Assembly (NCBI GenBank): GCA_934129745.1
Contig: CAKOWZ010000001.1
Location: 1-64,000, forward strand
Length of the DNA stretch: 64,000 nucleotides
Direction of reading: 5' to 3'
Source: an uncultured Clostridia bacterium
GTDB taxonomy: Bacteria > Bacillota > Clostridia > TANB77 > CAG-508
Below, piece after piece: positions 48,001 through 57,000 of this stretch. The translations under genes were made by a program, and so were the position numbers. The notes beneath the pieces were generated by a model, which saw only the letters and a list, made by a program, of their open reading frames with translations, did not search any database and had not been told where the DNA came from. Within the stretch, counting starts at the first letter, position 1. Every line of letters starts with the position of its first letter.

Positions 48001-51000
48001 GGAAGTAGAGTTGGTAATGTAATTTCAGGTGATAAATATGAAATTGATGAATATGGTTTAGCTGATTATAATAATCCAGGTGTTATCAATCTTGAAAAAT
48101 CTGGTTATAGGGCACAAGTTGGTAAAGAATGGGCTCAAAAATCAGATGGTACTGGTAAAACTTATGATCAAGAAGTTTCAACATATCTTGCAACACAAAT
48201 GGCTGCAGATTTAGGTCAAGATTTGAGTAAAGGTGATGTTACAATTACTTTATACTTAAATTGGGTACCAGATAATTATGGTTTGGTTGATGATAGTAAT
48301 ACAAATAAAGTATTAAAATATTATACAAAACTTGAAGATGCTTTTGCAGAAGAAAGTCTTGTAAAAGGTAGAAATTTGTATGTATATGAAAATGTAACAG
48401 ATGCAAGTACTTCAGCAGTATGGGATACTGGTACAGCTAGTGATTATGTTGGAATTAATTTAAATGGACATACTATTACAACTAGAACTCCAGTTGTAAA
48501 TAATGGAAGTATGAATATCTGGGGAACTGGTAAATTACAAAATGCTACTAATGGAACAGAAAGAATTGTTACAAATAATGGAACAATGACAATTGGTGCA
48601 AGTGTTGAAATTATTGGTAATTCAACTTCTGCAGGTGCAGTAGTAAATGAAGGTATATTAACTTCAAAAGGTGATATTACAAGTAAACACAAAGCTATTA
48701 TTAATGGTTATTCAGCAGCTACTGCAAGAGTTACAGTAACTTCTGGTACAATTACAGGTGCTAATTATGGTATTGAAAATAAAGGTACAAATACTTCTGA
48801 AAGTTCTCCAGCTGTAAAAGTAACTGGTGGAACTATAACAGGAACAGCTCAAACTGGTATATTAAATAGTAGTACAGGTTCTGTTATTGTAACTGATGGT
48901 AGTGTTAATGGTGGTGTTTATGGTATTTTAAATGATTCAACAGGTATAATTACAATAGGTACAAATGATTCTACAATTAGTATTACAAGCCCAAGTATTA
49001 CTGGTACATCTAAAGGTGTTGGAAATGCTTCTGGTATATTTAACTTCTATGATGGTGTTATTACTGGTAGTGCAAATAATGCAATTTCTGGTAATGTAAG
49101 TGCAACTCCAGCATCAGCAGTTGTATATAAAGAAACAAGTGGTTCAACACAAATTGCTAAATTAGGTCCTAGTGCTCCTACAATAAAGGCACAAAAAGAT
49201 AATTCTTCAGGTAGTGTTATTACAAGTGGAACATGGGTAAATGGTGGTGTTTATATAACACTTACAACAAGTAAAGTTGGTTCAGGTGTAAGTAAATATC
49301 AATGGAAGAGTTCAACACAAAATGATCAATCTTGGACAACTGATTCAATTACTACAACAAATGGAACAGGTGTAATTACATTCTCTGTTGAAAGAAATCA
49401 AGATATTAACTTTAGGGTAATTGATACAAATGGTGTTCCTTCTGAAATCTCAACATTTAAAGTTTGTGTTGATAAAACAGCACCTACTGTAACAATTACA
49501 AGAAGTAGTTATAATAAATTTAGTTGGAAAGCAAGTGATTCTGGTTCTGGTATTGCAGGTTATGCAATAACAAAATCAAGTACAGCTCCATCAGCATTTA
49601 CATCTGGATCATTAGCAAATGGAACATATACAATAGATGCGACACCTGCAGCTACATATTATGTTCATATTAAAGATAGTGTAGGACGTGTAGGTTCAGC
49701 AAATATTACATCTTATTTATTAACAAAAACACAAGGAACTGGAACAACATTGACAATTAAAGAAGGTAGTTCATCAGGAACTGCACTTGGTACAACAAGT
49801 GTACTTAATGGAACAACAATTTATGCTGCAGCAAGTCTTGCTTCAGGATATAGTTCATTAGGATTAACTGTTGGTGGAACAGCATTTACAAGTGGAAGTA
49901 CTAAAACAATTAGTGCTAATACTGAAGTTAAATCAACTGCAACACCAAATACATATACAGTAACATTAAATAATCAAAGTGCAACTTCAGCTGGAACAAC
50001 AAAATTCTATTATCAATATAATACTTCAAAAACAGTTAATAGTGTTGTGTCATATTATTATTCAGATTCAACTTGTAAAACACCATTAACTAATGGAAAC
50101 ACAATAACTAAACCTACTAGAACAGGTTATACATTTGGTGGATATTATACAGGTACAAATGGTAGTGGAACACAATATGTTGATGCAAATGGTAAAGTTA
50201 TAAATAATAGATATAAAGTTATTGGTAATGTAACATTATATGCTAAATGGACTGCTGGTGGTGTAACTTATAAAGTAAATCACTATGTACATGACTTAGG
50301 TGCTACAACATATACATTAAATAGTACTGAGTCTTTAACAGGAACTACAAATTCTACTGTTACAGTAGCTAATTTGAAGAAAACAATTCCAGGATTTACA
50401 TATGATGGTGGATATACTACAGGTAGTACAACAAGACCAACATCTGGAGCTGTAACTACAGCAAAAGTTTCAGCTGATGGTTCATTAGTAATAAACTTGT
50501 ATTATAGACGTAATCGTTTGAATATTAAATATAATGTAAATGGTGGAACAATGGCTACAACACATGGTGATGGATATTCAGTTGTTGATAATTATATTGC
50601 TGTAAACTCTGAAACAGTTATATGGAAAGGTGTTTATGGAAGTAAAGTTGGTAATATAATTTCAGATGATAAATATGAAATTGATGAATTTGGTTTGGCT
50701 GATTATAATAATCCAGGTGTTATTAATCTTGAAAAATCTGGTTATAGAGCACAAGTTGGTAAAGAATGGGCTCAAAAATCAGATGGTACTGGTAAAACTT
50801 ATGATCAAGAAGTTTCAACATATCTTGCAACACAAATGGCTGCAGATTTAGGTCAAGATTTGAGTAAAGGTGATGTTACAATTACTTTATACTTAAATTG
50901 GGTACCAGATAATTATGGTTTGATTGATGATAGTAATACAAATAAAATAATAAAATATTATACAAAACTTGAAGATGCTTTTGCAGAACCTGGTTTTGTA

Positions 51001-54000
51001 AAAGATAGAAATATTTATGTATTAAAAGATTTAACAGATAGTAGTACTGATTTGACATGGAATACAGATACAGCAAGTGATTATGTTGGAATTAATTTAA
51101 ATGGACATACACTTACAACAAATGTTCCAATAGTAAATAATTGTGTTTTAAGTATTTGGGATAATGGTACATTACAAAATGCTACAAATGGTACAAAAGA
51201 AGTTCTTAAAAATAGTAGTACAGGATTATTAAATATTTATGAAAATTCAAAAATTATTGGTAATTCAACTACTACTCCAACAATAGCAAATGAAGGTTTA
51301 TTATTTGTACAAGGTAATGTTACAAGTAAAAATTATAAAGCTATTGTTAATGGTAGTACATCTGATAAAGCAAGAGTTGAAGTTAGTGGTGGTGTAATTA
51401 CTGCTAAAGATAATGGTATTGAAAACATTAAAGGTGTTGATGCTTTAGAAGAGGCTCCTGCAATAAGTTTAAGAAGTGGTAGTGTAACATCTACTGGTAA
51501 AATTGGTATTTCAAATAATTCTACAGGATTAGTTTTAATAACAGATGGTACTGTTCAAGGTAATACATATGGTATTTATAATGAAACAACAGGTATAATT
51601 ACTGTTGGTATAGATGATTCTACAGTTAGTATTACAAACCCAAGTATTACTGGTACTTCTAAAGGTATTGGAAATACTTCTGGTACATTAAACTTCTATG
51701 ATGGTGTAATTAAAGGTAGTGCTAATAATGCAATTGATGGTTATGTAAGCTTTACACCAGAGTCATCAGCTGTATGTAAAGAAACAAGTGGCTCAACACA
51801 AATTGCTAGATTAGGGCCAGCTGCTCCTACTATAAAAGCACAAAAAGATAATTCATCAGGTGATGTAATTAGTAGTGGAACATGGGTAAGTGGTAGTGTT
51901 TATATAACACTTACAACAGATAAACCTGGTTCAGGTGTAAGTAAATATCAATGGAAGAGTTCAACACAAGATGATCAATCTTGGACAACAGATTCAATTA
52001 CTACAACAAATGGAACAGGTGTGATTACATTTACTGTTGAAAGAAATCAAGATATTAACTTTAGGGTAATTGATACAAATGGTATAACTTCTGCAACTTC
52101 AACATTTAAAGTTTGTGTAGATAAAACAGCACCTACTGTAACAATTACAAGAAATAGTTATAATAAATTTAGTTGGAAAGCAAGTGATTCTGGTTCTGGT
52201 ATTGCAGGTTATGCAATAACAAAATCAAGTACAGCTCCATCAGCATTTACATCTGGATCATTAGCAAATGGAACATATACAATAGATGCGACACCTGCAG
52301 CTACATATTATGTTCATATTAAAGATAGTGTAGGACGTGTAGGTTCAGCAAATATTACATCTTATTTATTAACAAAAACACAAGGAACTGGAACAACATT
52401 GACAATTAAAGAAGGTAGTTCATCAGGAACTGCACTTGGTACAACAAGTGTACTTAATGGAACAACAATTTATGCTGCAGCAAGTCTTGCTTCAGGATAT
52501 AGTTCATTAGGATTAACTGTTGGTGGAACAGCATTTACAAGTGGAAGTACTAAAACAATTAGTGCTAATACTGAAGTTAAATCAACTGCAACACCAAATA
52601 CATATACAGTAACATTAAATAATCAAAGTGCAACTTCAGCTGGAACAACAAAATTCTATTATCAATATAATACTTCAAAAACAGTTAATAGTGTTGTGTC
52701 ATATTATTATTCAGATTCAACTTGTAAAACACCATTAACTAATGGAAACACAATAACTAAACCTACTAGAACAGGTTATACATTTGGTGGATATTATACA
52801 GGTACAAATGGTAGTGGAACACAATATGTTGATGCAAATGGTAAAGTTATAAATAATAGATATAAAGTTATTGGTAATGTAACATTATATGCTAAATGGA
52901 CTGCTGGTACAGTAAGCTATAAGGTTAACCATTATGTTCATGATTTAGGTGCTACAACATATACATTAAATAGTACTGATAGTAAAACTGGAACTACAAA
53001 TTCATCTATTACAGTAGCTAATTTGAAGAAAACAATTCCAGGATTTACATATGAAGGTGGATATACTACAGGTAATACTACAAAACCTACATCTGGAGCT
53101 AAAACTACAGTTACAGTTTCAGCTGATGGTTCATTAGTGGTAAACATATATTATAGACGTAATTATTTGAAAATTAAATATAATGTAAATGGTGGAACAA
53201 TGGCTGAAACACATGGTGATGGATATTCAGTTATTGATAATTGTATTGCCGTAAATTCTGAAACAGTTTTATGGAGAGGTGTTTATGGAAGTAGAGTTGG
53301 TAATGTAATTTCTGGTGATAAATATGAAATTGATGAATATGGTTTAGCTGATTATAATAATCCAGGTGTTATCAATCTTGAAAAATCTGGTTATAGGGCA
53401 CAAGTTGGTAAAGAATGGGCTCAAAAATCAGATGGTACTGGTAAAACTTATGATCAAGAAGTTTCAACATATCTTGCAACACAAATGGCTGCAGATTTAG
53501 GTCAAGATTTGAGTAAAGGTGATGTTACAATTACTTTATACTTAAATTGGGTACCAGATAATTATGGTTTGGTTGATGATAGTAATACAAATAAAGTATT
53601 GAAATATTATACAAAACTTGATGATGCTTTTGCAGAAGAAAGTTTGGTAAAAGGTAGAAATCTTTATGTATATGAAAATGTAACAGATAGCAGTACTTCA
53701 GCTACATGGGATACTGGTACAGCTAGTGATTATGTTGGAATTAATTTAAATGGACATACTGTTACAATATCTACACCAATAGTAAATAGTGGTAATATGA
53801 ATATTTGGGGAACTGGTAAATTACAAAATGCTAATAGTGGAACTAATAGAATTATTACAAATAATGGAACAATGACAATTGGCGCAAGTGCTGAAATTAT
53901 TGGTAATTCAACTTCTACAGGTGCAATAGTAAATGATGGTACATTAACTTCAAAAGGTAATATTACAAGTAAACACAAAGCTATTATTAATGGTTATTCA

Positions 54001-57000
54001 GCAGCTACAGCAAGAGTTACAGTAACTTCTGGTACAATTACAGGTGCTAATTATGGTATTGAAAATAAAGGTACAAATACTTCTGAAAATTCTCCAGCTG
54101 TAAAAGTAACTGGTGGAACTATAACAGGTACAGTTCAATCTGGTATATTAAATAGTAGTACAGGTTCTGTTGTTGTAACTGGTGGTACAGTTACTGGTAG
54201 TGTTTATGGTATTTTAAATGATTCAACAGGTATTATTACAATTGGTACAAGTGATTCTACAATTAGTATCACAAGTCCAAGTATTGTTGGTACATCTAAA
54301 GGTGTTGGAAATGCTTCTGGTACATTTAATTTCTATGATGGTATAATTAAAGGTAATACAAGTGCTATAAGTGGTACAGTTACTGCTAAACAATCTGGAT
54401 GTGTTGTTATTAATGGTACTGAAACAATAAGTGGAACAACATATAAAACAGCAGTATTAGGTCCATCTGCACCTACAATAACTGCAAAATTAACTGATGC
54501 TAATGGTGCAACATATACTAGTGGTACATGGACAAATAAAAATGTTTATGTTGAGGTAAAATCTGCTAGTGTTGGTGCAGGTATTAAGTCATATAAATGG
54601 AGTGAAGATGGTGGTTCTTCTTGGATTACAGATAGTTTGACAACAACAAGTGGTGTTGGAAAAATTACATTTACTGGTGCTAGAAATAAGGAAATTTTAT
54701 TTAGAGCAATAGATAATAATAATGTTGCATCAGAAACTTCAAAAATAACAATTAGAAAAGAAGTAACAGCTCCTACAATAACATATGGAACAAATGGTGG
54801 AACATATACAATTTCAGCAGGTTCTACATCAGTAAGTATTAGTTCAAAATTGACAGCAGCAGATACTGGTGGAAGTGAATTAAATACATTGAAATATGCA
54901 TGGTCACAAAGTAATACAACAACACCAACATCTTGGACAACATTTACAAATTCTGGTACTGTTTCAAAATCAGCAACAGGTGGAAATTGGTATTTGTGGA
55001 TACAAATTGCTGATAAAGCAGGAAATACTTTAACAACAAAATCAAATGTATTTACTGTAAAATATCAAGTTAAATATGATGCAAATAATGGAACAGGTGC
55101 TCCAAGTGCTCAAACTAAAACACATGGAACAGCATTAACATTAAGTAGTACAAAACCATCAAGAACAGGATATACATTTAAAGAATGGAATACAAAATCT
55201 GATGGTTCAGGAACTGGTTATGCTCCAGGAGCAAGTTATACTACAAATAGTGCAGTAACTTTATATGCAATTTGGACAGTTAATAGTTATAATATTACAT
55301 ATAATTATAATAGTTCAAAAAATTATATTGACCCTGTGGCAACAAGTGTTGATGTTACTGGATTTACAGGCTCAGCAAATAGAAGTGTTACTTTAGGTAC
55401 AATTGATGCAAGTGAATTAGAGGCTGGAGATAAATTACAAGTGTCATTTACAGCATCATATAGTGGTTTAACAGTTGCTAGTGGTCAAACTGGTAGTGCT
55501 GTATTACAAGGATATGGTGATGTAACAGCTTGGAGCCCTGAATTCCCAAGAGGAAGTAAGGTAAACTGGAAAGGTACAGGAACAACTACATATTCATATA
55601 CAACATCTGCTTTAACATCTTCTTTAGCAACAAATAATAAATTTACAATTCAGTTAAGAACAGATTATTATACAGGTGGAAAAATTACTGTTACAAATCT
55701 TAAAGTTAAAAAAGTTAGAACTAAAACAGTATCTAAACAATATGGAACAGAGCTTGGTACATTGCCTACAACAACTGAAAGTGGTTATACATTTGATGGC
55801 TGGTATACTGCAGCAACTGGTGGAACAAAGATTTCATCTACAACAAAAGTAACAGGTACTACAACATATTATGCTCATTGGACACCAGTTAATTACACTA
55901 TTACTTATAATAATAATGCAGGAAAGAATTATATTGATTCTGCAGGATCAAGTATTGAGATAACAGGATTTACTGGTTCAACAAATAGATGTGTTAACTT
56001 AGGAACAATAGATAAAGGTGATTTAAAATCAGGTGATAAATTACAAATTTCATTTAAAGCATCATATACAGGATTAACTGCTGCAAGTGGTCAAACTGCT
56101 AGTGTGTTAGTACAAGGTTCTGGAGATGTAACTGGTTGGTCACCAGAGTTCCCAAGAGGTACTAGGGCAAATTGGTTAGGTACAGGAACAACTACATATT
56201 CATATACAACATATGCTTTTACAACTTCTTTATTAAAAAATAATAATTTTACTATTCAATTAAGAACTGATTATTATACAGCTGGTACTATTACAATTAC
56301 TGATGTTAGGGTAACAAAAGCAACTGGAATTACAACAACAACAGCGTCTAAAGCTTTTGATTCTCAACTTGGTACTTTACCAACTCCAACTGAGAGTGGT
56401 TATACACTAGATGGTTGGTATACTGCTGCAGATGGTGGAACAAAGATTTCATCTACTACAACAGTAAGAGGTGATACAACATATTATGCTCATTGGATTA
56501 AAAATAATTATGAAGAATTAAATTCAAGTGGTACACATGTTAAATATTATGAAACATTGGCTGGTGCAATGAGTGGTGTAACAAGTGGAAATACTGTTAA
56601 AGTATTGAAGAGTAGAACAGAAAATGATGTTGCAACATTGAGTAGTGGTAAAACTGTAACATTTAATTTAAATGGTAAATATATAACTACAACAACAGAT
56701 ATTACAACATTAATTAATAATGGAACATTGACAGTACAGGATTCAGTTGGTTCTGGTTATATTAAAAATACTTCTACAAAAGCATCTAAGGCTATAATTG
56801 AAAATACAGGAAAATTATCATTAAGTGGATCAAAAGATTTTGTTATAGGTGGTAAATCTACACAAACAAGTCAATGGTTAATTAATAATAAGGGTGGTTC
56901 ATTGGTATTAAGTAAAGGAACATTACAACAAGAAGGTGCTTTAAGTGGTGAGGCAAATAGGTATGCAATATATAGTTCTAGTGGTGGAAATGTTACAATT

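Larger units (their letters stand above)
47629..54400 (+). repeat. Three tandem 2.65-kb repeats in the giant gene
   Basis: Units start near 47629, 50272 and 52921 with VNHYVHDLGA (periods about 2643 and 2649 bp). Each unit has a MucBP-like start, an unusual segment (VNGGTMAxTHGDGYS, EIDExGLADYNNPGVINL), a beta-helix stretch and, in units 1 and 2, Ig-like and InlB modules. Unit 3 diverges after its beta-helix. Confidence 0.93.

Noticed and set aside
47629..54400. CRISPR-like array
   Set aside because: The repeats are long (2.65 kb), coding and in frame; there are no short direct repeats with unique spacers anywhere in the window and no cas genes.
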